A stretch of 64,000 nucleotides of DNA from positions 7,006,001-7,070,000 of the forward strand of contig NZ_CP094527.1 in assembly GCF_022811725.1 (NCBI RefSeq), in the 5' to 3' direction. This document shows, in pieces, positions 18,046 to 30,764 of this stretch (its first letter is position 1; the number at the start of each line of letters is the position of its first letter). Below the pieces are notes generated by a model. The model saw only the letters and a program-made list of their open reading frames with translations, did no database searches and was not told where the DNA came from. The position numbers and the translations under genes are program-made. This DNA is from Mucilaginibacter sp. SMC90. Its GTDB lineage: Bacteria; Bacteroidota; Bacteroidia; Sphingobacteriales; Sphingobacteriaceae.

Positions 18046-19494
18046 ATGGCAGATAGTTTTAATGAAACTCAGCTTCCTGCTGGGACGGTATCGGCTTATC
18101 CAACTAAGAAATTTTTCATGTCGATGTTAACTCGAGATATAGCTCTTACAGATGCTATAATGGATTTACTCGATAATTGCATCGATGGCATACAAAGGCA
18201 AAAAAAAGAGCTTGCAATTGATTCACAGCTTCCATATTCTGGTTTTTACGGTGAAATTACTATAGATGAAAATCAATTTATTTTAAAAGATAACTGCGGG
18301 GGTATCCCGCTAAACACCGCGACAAATTATGCTTTTAAAATGGGGAGGTCAGATAGTTACCATGATGATGACAATCTTGAAACAGTTGGGATGTACGGAA
18401 TCGGAATGAAAAGGGCCATTTTTAAAATGGGCTTAAAAGCGGAGGTTGTGTCTTACCATAAAGATGATATTTTTAAAGTTGAAATTCCCGAAGATTGGTC
18501 AAGCACACCTGATTGGTATTTTAAATACAACAGCTTAACAAAAGAAGATATAGACGAAATGCTCAGTGAATTTGGCACACTTATAAAGGTGACAAATCTC
18601 CACAAAAATATAGGCTTTCAATTCAATGATAAAAGCGGCTTCATTAAAAATTTAGCCATCGAACTTAGGAATCATTATGGTTATTTAGTTCAGCAAGGCT
18701 TTCGAATTACCTTAAATGGAGTAAATATCGAGCCCTTGGTTTTAAATATATTAACCTCGGAAGATTTTGCAGAAAAATCAATCAAACCATATGTTTATTC
18801 AGCCAAAATTGAAGACATTACGGTTGAAGTAATTATAGGTTTTTATAGGCCGCTGGCAAACTATGATGAGATAGAAGCTGAGTTAGATGGCTCAATCGCT
18901 AAATCTTTAAGTGAAAATGCAGGAATAACAGTAATATGTAATGATAGAGTTGTTTTATATTGCGATAAAACGTTTTTAACCGGGTGGGGGGAATCTCCTG
19001 TGCCCAAATATCATACACAATTTATTGCTATAGCAGGTGTTGTACATTTTAGGTCTAACAATCCAATAAATCTACCAGTAACTACAACAAAAAGAGGGCT
19101 GGATACCAGTTCTGCCGTATACGCTGAGGTTAAAAATAAAATTAAAGACGGGCTTAAATATTTCACTTCGTTTACAAATAATTGGAAAACCCCAAGCGAA
19201 CAAAGAACAAAACTTTTTGAAAAAGCTGTTACAATTAATGCACTACAGCCAGGACAAACGAAATCAAATTTAATTAAGCTGGTAGATGCAAAAAAAGGAG
19301 AAACTGCTCAATACCAGATACCAAATCTCCCCAAACCCGATGATGCTGTCAGAGAGAAATTTGTTACGATAACTTTCAATCGTGAAAAAACAAAAGTAGA
19401 TGATATAAATAATTATTTCTTAGCAGGCCAAGCAAAATCGGCAGCTGAAGTTGGCGGATGGTGTTTCGATCAATTAAGCTCGCAAGTAGAATAA
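18046..19494 (+). CDS. GHKL (MORC/MutL/Hsp90-type) ATPase of defence island
   Basis: The 482-residue protein (from MADSFNETQ) has all Bergerat-fold motifs: N box DAIMDLLDNCIDG (36-48), the Asp-Gly motif DNCGGI (82-87), and a lid VGMYGIGMKRAIFKMG (114-129), with GTLIKV further on. This pattern is that of MORC/MutL/Hsp90-like ATPases, not sensor kinases, since there is no HisKA domain. About 300 C-terminal residues match no domain I know. Such ATPases are known in restriction-modification clusters with Dcm and Vsr, where ATP-driven clamping on DNA is proposed. An upstream start at 18022 is possible but overlaps promoter-like sequence. The next gene follows after 3 bases. Confidence 0.8.
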   Translation: MADSFNETQLPAGTVSAYPTKKFFMSMLTRDIALTDAIMDLLDNCIDGIQRQKKELAIDSQLPYSGFYGEITIDENQFILKDNCGGIPLNTATNYAFKMGRSDSYHDDDNLETVGMYGIGMKRAIFKMGLKAEVVSYHKDDIFKVEIPEDWSSTPDWYFKYNSLTKEDIDEMLSEFGTLIKVTNLHKNIGFQFNDKSGFIKNLAIELRNHYGYLVQQGFRITLNGVNIEPLVLNILTSEDFAEKSIKPYVYSAKIEDITVEVIIGFYRPLANYDEIEAELDGSIAKSLSENAGITVICNDRVVLYCDKTFLTGWGESPVPKYHTQFIAIAGVVHFRSNNPINLPVTTTKRGLDTSSAVYAEVKNKIKDGLKYFTSFTNNWKTPSEQRTKLFEKAVTINALQPGQTKSNLIKLVDAKKGETAQYQIPNLPKPDDAVREKFVTITFNREKTKVDDINNYFLAGQAKSAAEVGGWCFDQLSSQVE

Positions 19495-19497
19495 ATT

Positions 19498-20541
19498 ATG
19501 GATAAACCTAAGATTACCGGGGCTACTATTCCGTATCAATTACGCCCACACAAAGCGATTGAAAGAAACCTATTTATTAATCTCCTAAAAAGAATAGATT
19601 CATATAAAAATATCGACCTTAAAAATTATAGATACGTAGGTTTTGGAGCAGCATTTTTAGAGGATTTCAAACTTTTACATTTAGATATCGGTATCCAAGA
19701 CATGGATTGCATTGAAATGGACGAGAGCGCATATTCAAGGCAACTCTTTAACAACCCATATTATTTTGTTACTGTACATAACCTGTCAAGTACAAAATAT
19801 ATCGATGAAGAATTTAAATTTGATAAAAACCAAATCATTTGGCTTGACTATGCAATGCCTAAACAATTAAGGCAGCAACTTAAAGACATCGAGTTGGTTT
19901 CAGCCAAAATGACTAAATTGGATATCTTGAAGGTTACTTTTAACGCAAAATTAGCTTCATTTATATCATCCCACTTTATCAAAAACGAGAAAGGATTGAA
20001 TTGTAGAGAAACTGATTATAAAACTATCCTAAAATTCCTAAAAGATGACCCCTCCTATCAACTTTATTTACCAGATAACATACAAGTAAAAGACCTTTTG
20101 GATTTTTCAGCGGTAGTGAGAGCGATGGCGGTACGTGCTGTGGAACGAGGGCTTTCAAGTGGAAATAAGGAATTCAAATATCAACATATTTCCTCTTTTT
20201 TATATGCTGATGGGCAGGAGATGACAACAATTACAGGAATAATTACCACAGATGAAGAATTTGAACAGATCCTGTTAGAAAGCAAATTAGGCGATTGGGA
20301 GTTTTATAAGAAAAAATCATCCAGCTCTGAATTTATTGCGCCAATTGAAATAAGTGTACCTGCAATGACTGTTTCCGAAAGGATAGAAATTGATAGAAGA
20401 ATACCTTCTAAAGATATTAGGGAGCTTGCTAAATCATTGGTTTTCTCTTATGGGACAAATGAAGACGAACATATTCAACTTATTGAAGGATATCATAAAT
20501 TTTATAAATATCTTCCTTATTATTCTAAGGTTATATACTAA
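19498..20541 (+). CDS. Unrecognised protein with methyltransferase-like core
   Basis: The 347-residue protein starts 3 bases after the ATPase gene and is surely co-translated with it. Its N-terminal half has the order of a Rossmann-fold methyltransferase: YVGFGAAFLEDF (46-57, a motif-I-like glycine turn), CIEMDE (71-76, acidic end of strand 2) and IIWLDYAMP (113-121, at the position of motif IV). The C-terminal half (about 190-347) is unassigned. It has no signal or membrane helix. I do not recognise the family and no activity can be asserted; it could be an inactive SAM-binding fold or a nuclease/effector. It overlaps the dcm gene by 11 bp tail to tail. Confidence 0.6.
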   Translation: MDKPKITGATIPYQLRPHKAIERNLFINLLKRIDSYKNIDLKNYRYVGFGAAFLEDFKLLHLDIGIQDMDCIEMDESAYSRQLFNNPYYFVTVHNLSSTKYIDEEFKFDKNQIIWLDYAMPKQLRQQLKDIELVSAKMTKLDILKVTFNAKLASFISSHFIKNEKGLNCRETDYKTILKFLKDDPSYQLYLPDNIQVKDLLDFSAVVRAMAVRAVERGLSSGNKEFKYQHISSFLYADGQEMTTITGIITTDEEFEQILLESKLGDWEFYKKKSSSSEFIAPIEISVPAMTVSERIEIDRRIPSKDIRELAKSLVFSYGTNEDEHIQLIEGYHKFYKYLPYYSKVIY

Positions 20542-21655
20542 GAGATTCTTTCACTGCTGTCAAAACTTTTTCTGCGGCTATCGGGCAAACACTATTTCCT
20601 ATTTGCCTAAAACTATGCCACTTGGTTTCATGGAATTGGAACCAATCCGGAAATCCTTGTAATCTCGCTGCTTCTCTTGGTGTTATAACACGTGCTTCAG
20701 TAGGGTGAATTGGCCTTACCGCTTGATAACTACCTTTAGTGCTGTCTGTTCCTGCTCGTAATGTGGGGCAATATCCATCTTGCCTTAATTTCACTGATTT
20801 CGAAACGCTATCCTGTTGCCCGGGCTTAAGATTTGCATATCTGAACGCTATTGCAGGAGCATGTTTAGTTCCAAAGCATCCAGATACTTCTTTGTCTTTT
20901 AAAAAACGATTAATCGCTCCATCATCTCCTAACCCATCGATTATCAAATTCAGTGAATTCAGGTAACGATGCTTATCAAAAAAGGAAATTTTTTGCCAGC
21001 TGGAACTATAATCTGTCCAACTGTCAGAAACCTTTATTGGCAACCCTTCCAATGCATCTTTAACGAAATTTGAATTTATAGTTTTCAAATTTGTTATGGC
21101 TTCAGGTATCAGCTCTGCTCCTGAAATATCTCGTCTAACACCAATAAAAAAAACTCTCGTACGTGTAGTCGCCGCGCCAAATTCAGATGCATTAATTTTG
21201 ATTGGTTCCAATAAATTGTAGTCGGACTCAACAGTTTTAAAAGCATTCTTCCTAATTTCCGAATACTTTTCATTTAATATGCCGGGAACGTTTTCCGCCA
21301 TAAAAAAAACCGGCTTTATTTCTGAAGCAAGCCTAAAGAAGTGATCAAAGAGCTTATTTCGATGATCATCCAAATTTCGCTTTCCGATGGTACTAAACCC
21401 TTGACATGGCGGACCGCCTATCAGCCCACATAGTTCATCACTTCCTAATTGGGTCAAATTGGATAATTCCCTCCCATTTAAAGATGAAACATCTTTGCAA
21501 ATATGTGTTGATTTCGGAAAATTGCGAGAGTGGCTATCGATTATCCTTTTTTCATATTCGACAGCACCAATAAGATCGAAGTTAGCTTTTACCGCTCCTA
21601 ATGAAAGACCACCCACTCCGGAATACAAATCGATTACTTTAGACGTATTTGACAT
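20531..21655 (-). CDS. Dcm-type DNA (cytosine-5-)-methyltransferase
   Basis: The 374-residue enzyme has the C5-MTase motifs in order: motif I LYSGVGGLSLG (10-20), motif IV GGPPCQGFS with catalytic Cys84, motif VI ENVPG (121-125), motif VIII TRTRVFFIG, motif IX ITPREAARLQGFP and motif X QIGNSVCP. The target-recognition region lies between about 200 and 300. It methylates C5 of cytosine at an unknown site. The frame is open to a TTG at 21712, but that TTG is the -33 box of a promoter, so the ATG at 21655 is taken as the start. With Vsr it forms the modification and repair half of the island. Confidence 0.93.
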   Translation of the reverse strand: MSNTSKVIDLYSGVGGLSLGAVKANFDLIGAVEYEKRIIDSHSRNFPKSTHICKDVSSLNGRELSNLTQLGSDELCGLIGGPPCQGFSTIGKRNLDDHRNKLFDHFFRLASEIKPVFFMAENVPGILNEKYSEIRKNAFKTVESDYNLLEPIKINASEFGAATTRTRVFFIGVRRDISGAELIPEAITNLKTINSNFVKDALEGLPIKVSDSWTDYSSSWQKISFFDKHRYLNSLNLIIDGLGDDGAINRFLKDKEVSGCFGTKHAPAIAFRYANLKPGQQDSVSKSVKLRQDGYCPTLRAGTDSTKGSYQAVRPIHPTEARVITPREAARLQGFPDWFQFHETKWHSFRQIGNSVCPIAAEKVLTAVKESLSI

Positions 21656-21681
21656 CAAATATACATTGGAAATAGGTTTCG

Positions 21682-21712
21682 CAAAGATAGGATTAATAAA
21701 TCTATCGGTCAA
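21682..21712 (-). promoter_or_regulatory. Promoter of the dcm gene (TTG-N20-TATCTTTG)
   Basis: On the minus strand TTG (21712-21710) is followed after 20 bases by TATCTTTG (21689-21682), a full match to the -33/-7 pattern of the Bacteroidota housekeeping sigma factor. Transcription would begin near 21676, some 20 bases before the ATG at 21655, which rules out the TTG at 21712 as start codon. Confidence 0.7.
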
Positions 21713-21789
21713 TAGGCGATGGAGTGATAACTAAGATCAATATACGCTAACGTTAGTCCGAATTGACCACACAAGTTCCTTCCCCATCT

Positions 21790-21957
21790 GGCGCGAGTAT
21801 GCAGCGTTTCCAAAAGCGTGGCGTACTCGTGACTTTTTAATCTGTAAACCTATAACCGGATTTATCAATTAATCTGTAAACTTTATTAGGACGATATAAA
21901 CTATAACTATAGGCCACGAGTACACAGCCCACAAACCACACCCTGCATACTCGCGCC
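21790..21957. repeat. Long palindromic repeat at the island edge
   Basis: GGCGCGAGTATGCAG at 21790 is matched by its exact reverse complement CTGCATACTCGCGCC at 21943. Inside these arms GTGGCGTACTCGTGA is mirrored by CCACGAGTAC. The roughly 110 central bases are AT-rich and show no gene. The element lies between the dcm promoter and the end of the AAA ATPase gene. Confidence 0.8.
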
Positions 21958-21997
21958 GGATATGCGAAAGTTCAAAGTCTCCCCTACAGGAGGAGAT

Positions 21998-23074
21998 TTA
22001 CAGGTGACTATTCAGCATCCTATTCACATTCCCCGCACTCATCCCAAGCCGCTCGGCCACCTGCCGTTGGCTTAGTCCTTCGTCGATTAATTTTTTGGCC
22101 TCCCGGCGCATCTGTTCGCGTTCTTGCTTTGAGGTTTCGCGCAGGTGGTTTTTCTCGCAATCATTGCGCGTAAAAACAAACTTTAAAAAGCCATTATGCC
22201 GCTCCAGTTGGGCAAGGCATACGTTATCGGCACCATAAGTCTCGGCAGTGCTGCGTTGCTTAATCTGCTTTAAATACCGCTGGCCGGGCATGGAGTGGCT
22301 TTCGCCCATGGCAAAGGCGCTATCGCAAAAATTGATCAGCATTTTACTCCCCTGCAAATCATTGCGGCTAAGCGGCAACCGCGGGTTACGCTTAGGGGTA
22401 TGAGCCAGCACCAGGATGCTTATCCCATGGCGGGTTTTAAGCTTTTTCAGTTCCTTCATCAGCAACAGGGCAGCCCCAGCGCTTTCGGTTCCGTTGCGCA
22501 GGCAGGTAATATTATCAATAATGAGCACCCGGGCATCCGTACGTTTAATGCCCCGCGTTAAAGCCTCAATCACATACCTGTCCAGCTTTTGATAGTGCGA
22601 GCTTGCACGGTTAAACTGGTTGTATTCGCCGCGGTAAAATTCGGAGGCAAAATGATAGCGGTTTTGGCCGTCGGTATAGCGTTGTTCAAACTGCTTGCCG
22701 GTGAGTTCAAAATCAATATACAACACCGGCGAGGCTTCGGCCCCGAGCGTAAAGGGAGCAATGGGTTCGCCGCGGGTAATACTGTCGGCCAGCTGCACAG
22801 CCAGCAGGCTTTTGCCCATATTGGTATCAGCAAACAGGATGCACAGTTCGCCCTCCAGCCAAAAATTGCCAAACAGCATTTGCGGCGTTTCGTGTTCGGT
22901 TTCCATAGCCATCCACTCGTTGGCCGGATAAATATCAAACAGCTCAACCACAGCATCCGGATCAGAAATAACCACCTGCCCCTTACGCGCAAGCTTAGCC
23001 GCTGTTTCCCGCACATCTTTTTCAATCATCTGGATAACCATGGGTTTTTCTGAAGTATGGTCCATAAATATCAT
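21998..23074 (-). CDS. RepA/RecA-like AAA family ATPase with C-terminal HTH
   Basis: The product (358 residues from the ATG at 23074; further starts at 23065 and a TTG at 23089) resembles the AAA_25/RepA-like hexameric RecA-fold ATPases. The P-loop is FADTNMGKSLLAVQ, with Ala in place of the first Gly, followed by VLYIDFEL, Walker B VLIIDNITCL and ILVLAHTPKRNP. The C terminus ends in a helix-turn-helix (SQRQVAERLGMSAGNVNRML). Relatives act as plasmid replication helicases or as accessory ATPases of integrated elements. Repeated sites lie just upstream. Helicase activity is not proven, and its role on a chromosome is unclear. Confidence 0.75.
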   Translation of the reverse strand: MIFMDHTSEKPMVIQMIEKDVRETAAKLARKGQVVISDPDAVVELFDIYPANEWMAMETEHETPQMLFGNFWLEGELCILFADTNMGKSLLAVQLADSITRGEPIAPFTLGAEASPVLYIDFELTGKQFEQRYTDGQNRYHFASEFYRGEYNQFNRASSHYQKLDRYVIEALTRGIKRTDARVLIIDNITCLRNGTESAGAALLLMKELKKLKTRHGISILVLAHTPKRNPRLPLSRNDLQGSKMLINFCDSAFAMGESHSMPGQRYLKQIKQRSTAETYGADNVCLAQLERHNGFLKFVFTRNDCEKNHLRETSKQEREQMRREAKKLIDEGLSQRQVAERLGMSAGNVNRMLNSHL

Positions 23075-23500
23075 TGCCCCGTCCCGCAATAAAAGCAGGA
23101 AACATCCATCGTTACTTGCCGCTTACCCACCGGCAATCATGAAAGGCACTCAAATTTACCCACTAACAAGCCCCGCAATGGTGGCACTATTTTGTCAGTG
23201 TTCAGTTTTTAAAAACGGGGTGTTCAGCGCTTAAAAACCAATTTACATAAACCACTGATTATCAAATACAATCTGTTCAACTCAGGATTTTGAACAGATT
23301 TACAGATTTATAAAACACTGATTATCAGGAGTTCAATTTTACAGAAAAACACAAAGTGTTTACACTTTCAAAAACTGAACAGTATGCATCAGCAACAGGA
23401 TCCCGCCCTTCCCTGCGGACGGACACCCATCATTATCAAACAAAAAAGGCCCGCCAACCCGGCCGACCTTCTTCAAATTCTTCTACCTAACCTAATACCG
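23075..23500. other. Intergenic region with repeated TGTTCAG-type sites
   Basis: No gene is seen. GTGTTCAG followed by a TTAAAAAC-like word occurs at 23198 and 23220, and an inverted version (AAAACTGAACAG) at 23371-23382. The 12-mer CACTGATTATCA occurs twice, at 23253 and 23316, with TGTTCA/GAACA words between. The arrangement resembles operator or iteron sites for the neighbouring ATPase, which carries a helix-turn-helix, but that link is inferred. Confidence 0.5.
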
Positions 23501-23740
23501 TTATTCCTTGCTCTTCTTTTTAGCTGGTTCAACATATTTTTCGCCGAGGGCTTCGAGGGCGGCTATCAGTTTCTTTCTTTCAACGGCGTTGTCGGGTACG
23601 GTAGCCAGCTTTTCGCGGCGGGCTTCCTCCACTTTACGGATCTTTTCGTCGAAAGCCTTGTTGATCTTATCGAGTTCAGGCGTGGTATCCAGTTTGGCTA
23701 TTTCTAATTTAATTTGGGCTGCTAATTTTTCAAATTCCAT
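23501..23740 (-). CDS. Small charged helical protein
   Basis: The 79-residue product is almost wholly helical, rich in Lys, Glu and Ala, and likely forms a coiled coil (about residues 1-60) ending in a basic tail AKKKSKE. There is no signal or membrane segment. The -7 element TATGTTTG lies 20 bases before the ATG. I do not recognise a family. Its reading frame is clean and its composition is protein-like, so I think it is real. Confidence 0.55.
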   Translation of the reverse strand: MEFEKLAAQIKLEIAKLDTTPELDKINKAFDEKIRKVEEARREKLATVPDNAVERKKLIAALEALGEKYVEPAKKKSKE

Positions 23741-23759
23741 AGGGCTATTTTTGGAAGCG

Positions 23760-23767
23760 CAAACATA
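23760..23767 (-). promoter_or_regulatory. -7 element TATGTTTG of the small helical protein gene
   Basis: The minus strand reads TATGTTTG, matching TAnnTTTG, about 20 bases before the ATG at 23740. The -33 box is weak. Confidence 0.5.
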
Positions 23768-23907
23768 AAAAAATGATTGTAAGTTATCATTACCACAATG
23801 AAAAGTATGTGTATTAACTTACGTTTTTTGTTAATAGCGCAAGAATTCGTACCGCTTCATAACAGGTTCAAACCAACTGCCGATCGATACAAAAGTTCTA
23901 TCAACGC

Positions 23908-23938
23908 AAAAAGCCTTAGGTATTAGCTAAGGCTTTTG
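23908..23938 (-). terminator. Terminator of the rRNA operon
   Basis: On the minus strand AAAAGCCTTAG, a 7-base loop and CTAAGGCTTTTT form an 11-bp hairpin with a T tract, about 30-60 bases after the end of the 5S gene. Confidence 0.75.
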
Positions 23939-23968
23939 CATTGTTACACCATTAAAGGTGATAAAGGG

Positions 23969-24076
23969 TGGCACCGACCTACTCTCCCACGTTTTACCGC
24001 AGTACCATCGGCTCTGGCGGGCTTGACTTCTCTGTTCGGAATGGGAAGAGGTAGACACCGCCGATATAGGCACCTG
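23969..24076 (-). rRNA. rrf: 5S ribosomal RNA
   Basis: The minus strand carries the typical 5S body, including CCCATTCCGAACAGAGAAGT and CGATGGTACTGCGG, and ends near GTAGGTCGGTGCC. It is the last gene of the rRNA operon, about 260 bases after the 23S gene. Ends are set by eye to within a few bases. Confidence 0.93.
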
Positions 24077-24336
24077 AATTTCTTTAAGTTAGTGGTTGAT
24101 TATGTGAGTGGTTAAGTGGTTCTTGTCTGATCATTTACATGGTTTATAGCTTTAAAACTACTCACCTAATCAACCATTCACCATTCACTACCATTAACAT
24201 GACATATTATTGAAAGAAGTGATTGAATTTAAGAGAAAACAACAGCTTTTGTTGTTTATCTGTTTGTTTTGTTTCGGATGAGTGATTGGCTTCGTTTGCA
24301 GTTTTGCAACTACTCACTTAATCAACCACTCACCTT

Positions 24337-27222
<2,886 letters not shown>

Positions 27223-27434
27223 TCTACTCTTGCGCCTTTTGCGCCGCAAGGTATGTCTTTATTTTAGATTAGTCGTATTTGTTCATTAGTTCATTGGTTC
27301 ATTAGTATTGCTACTTATTTACCTTTGAAGCTTTTGTTCAAGATACAACGTCTCTATCTGTTGTTTTCTCTTGTTTTCAATTACTTCTTCCAATATGTCA
27401 AAGAACGTTTTGATCCTCCGTCATTCTTTCATTA

Positions 27435-27486
27435 AGTCATTATGTCATTTTTCAATGACTCAATGACCTGATGACTTAATGACTTC
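27435..27486. repeat. TGACTTAATGACTT hairpin in the rRNA spacer
   Basis: ATTAAGTCATTATGTCATT is followed by AATGACTCAATGACCTGATG and ACTTAATGACTT, giving an imperfect hairpin made of repeated GTCAT/ATGAC words between the tRNA-Ala and 23S genes. It may help separate or process the rRNA precursor. Confidence 0.5.
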
Positions 27487-27496
27487 CGGTTCAATG

Positions 27497-27570
27497 TGGA
27501 GAATAACGGATTCGAACCGTTGACCCCCTGCGTGCAAGGCAGGTGCTCTAGCCAGCTGAGCTAATCCCCC
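27497..27570 (-). tRNA. tRNA-Ala (anticodon TGC)
   Basis: The minus strand folds as a 74-nt cloverleaf: acceptor GGGGGAT pairing with ATTCTCC, D loop AGCTCAGCTGGC, anticodon loop with TGC in CCTTGCACG, and T loop GGTTCGAATCC. CCA is not encoded. It lies in the 16S-23S spacer next to tRNA-Ile, the usual arrangement. Confidence 0.95.
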
Positions 27571-27662
27571 GTTAGATGGGCTCGTTCATTTGTTCATTCG
27601 TTCATTCGTTTATTGGTGCTTTACCAATCCACTAATGAACCATTGAACTAATGAACCCTGTG

Positions 27663-27737
27663 TAGTCCCGAGCAGATTTGAACTGCTGACCCCTACATTA
27701 TCAGTGTAGTGCTCTAACCAAGCTGAGCTACAGGACT
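27663..27737 (-). tRNA. tRNA-Ile (anticodon GAT)
   Basis: The minus strand folds as a 75-nt cloverleaf: acceptor AGTCCTG with CGGGACT, D loop AGCTCAGCTTGG, anticodon GAT in CTGATAA, and T loop AGTTCAAATCT. It is the first tRNA of the rRNA spacer. Confidence 0.95.
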
Positions 27738-28014
27738 GTGTTATTTCGGATTTCGGATTTTCGATTTTAGATTTTTTTATTCTTCAAATCGCAAATCGTA
27801 ATCTCTTACAATCCCGCCTCTCAGTTGTTCGCACAACTTGATGGCTTCATCTTCTGGGTTTTCCTTTTGTTTGTGTGTTATTAGTATATGATTGCTCTCG
27901 CTTTGTGATCTTCGCTTTTCAACTACTCACCACTTAACTTAATCAACCATTTAACTAAATTTAAGAAATATCATGTAGGTAACAGTTCCAAGCTACTTCG
28001 CGGAAACTGCTCCA

Positions 28015-29537
<1,523 letters not shown>

Positions 29538-29874
29538 AAATGTTTTGTTTTAATCACTGACCCTATTATTAATTAATAGAATCTGTTTTTATTATTTCTT
29601 ATTACAGATTCCGCTTTTTATTGTAACTCTTCAGCTCCTGTTAGCCTTAGCCTTCAGTCGCCTCCCGTTACGCTACATGATTTCCATTTCTTAAAAGAAC
29701 TTGCTCGCCTCATCATCCGAATCAGCTATATAATCTTTTGGTTGTTACACCGCTTTGATTTGTCATTTTTATTAAGCCTTGAGAATCGCTCTCCTCAGCC
29801 TAAGAAAACTAATCACTCTCGCTTTCATTTCCTTCGTTTTAAACTCCTTCCAGAGTCCGTCCCGTTCGGGGTTG

Positions 29875-29905
29875 CAAAGGTAAAAACCTTTTTCTTATTT
29901 CCAAA
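29875..29905 (-). promoter_or_regulatory. rRNA promoter, proximal
   Basis: Minus strand: TTTTTTGG, then about 19 bases after its TTG, then TACCTTTG (29882-29875). This matches the -33/-7 pattern and is the nearest of three similar units to the 16S gene, about 340 bases upstream. Confidence 0.65.
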
Positions 29906-30021
29906 AAATAATTTTTTTTATTTTTTGGTGGTTTTTTGCGGCGTTTCCTTCTCTCTTTCTCCTTGCCCCTCAGCGCCTTGCAAACCTTTTTAAGAACTCC
30001 CGCTCCTTTTCGAAGCGGCTG

Positions 30022-30054
30022 CAAAGGTGCGAATTTCTTTTCTCTTTCACAAAA
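30022..30054 (-). promoter_or_regulatory. rRNA promoter, middle
   Basis: Minus strand: TTTTG, 20 bases, CACCTTTG (30029-30022). The -7 box differs from the consensus only in its first base (C for T). Confidence 0.55.
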
Positions 30055-30134
30055 GATTCTGAATCTTTTTTTCTTCCCTTTTCACCCTTTTCTAACCCTT
30101 TAATGAACTATCCCGCTATCTCGTTTGCGGGCTG

Positions 30135-30165
30135 CAAAGGTACGCGCTTTTTCCTTCCCTCCAAA
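30135..30165 (-). promoter_or_regulatory. rRNA promoter, distal
   Basis: Minus strand: TTTG, 19 bases, TACCTTTG (30142-30135), an exact match to the consensus. The sequence just downstream (GCAGCCCGC) is also echoed in the other two units, as expected for duplicated promoters. Confidence 0.65.
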
Positions 30166-30764
30166 TTATTTATACCCTTTTAACTTAATACTAACTTAAC
30201 AACCTATTTATCAATAATAAAAAGTTTATACAGCCTCCCTCCCGGCGGCCTTTTCCCGCAGAGTTTACATACTTCCATGTTCAAAACAATCATTCAACAT
30301 TTATGAATAACCTTTATTAAAGTCTCAATTCCCTCATTTGCTATGCCACACTATTATATATAGTATGAAACCAGCCTATTTCTACAAATCTTTTGCACCG
30401 CTGGTGCAGCCACGTTAATATATCGGCCATCAATCAATATCATATAAAAAAAACAGGCTATAGGCGGCGAAGTTCTGACACTCATGTTATAACGACCTAC
30501 CTCAATCGTATTTAAAACAGTGCGCTTAAACATATATATACCGCAACACACAAACGGCCTGTGATGTCCCCATTCAATCATATAGTTTCTCTGATCAATA
30601 AGGCCTCAAAAAGCGGCATACGTTATATAAGAAACAAGCGTTTTTACCCTGTTAATTATACAAGCAGGATATACCTAAACCAACAATAGTTAAAAGATGT
30701 TAAATACACCTTATATATAGGCAGCGAGCCAATGCCTCGTCATATATTAGCGGCTAAATAAAAA

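Noticed and set aside
17521..21712. Attachment sites of an integrated island
   Set aside because: No integrase, tRNA or clear direct repeat frames the four-gene island, so an att-type insertion cannot be supported.
27980..28014. Separate small RNA gene in the 16S-23S spacer
   Set aside because: The sequence looks like ordinary precursor rRNA processing stem and shows no independent promoter or terminator.
30354..30581. 75-codon minus-strand frame upstream of bamD
   Set aside because: It has no family signature, atypical composition and no promoter or start context; recorded only as part of the gap.
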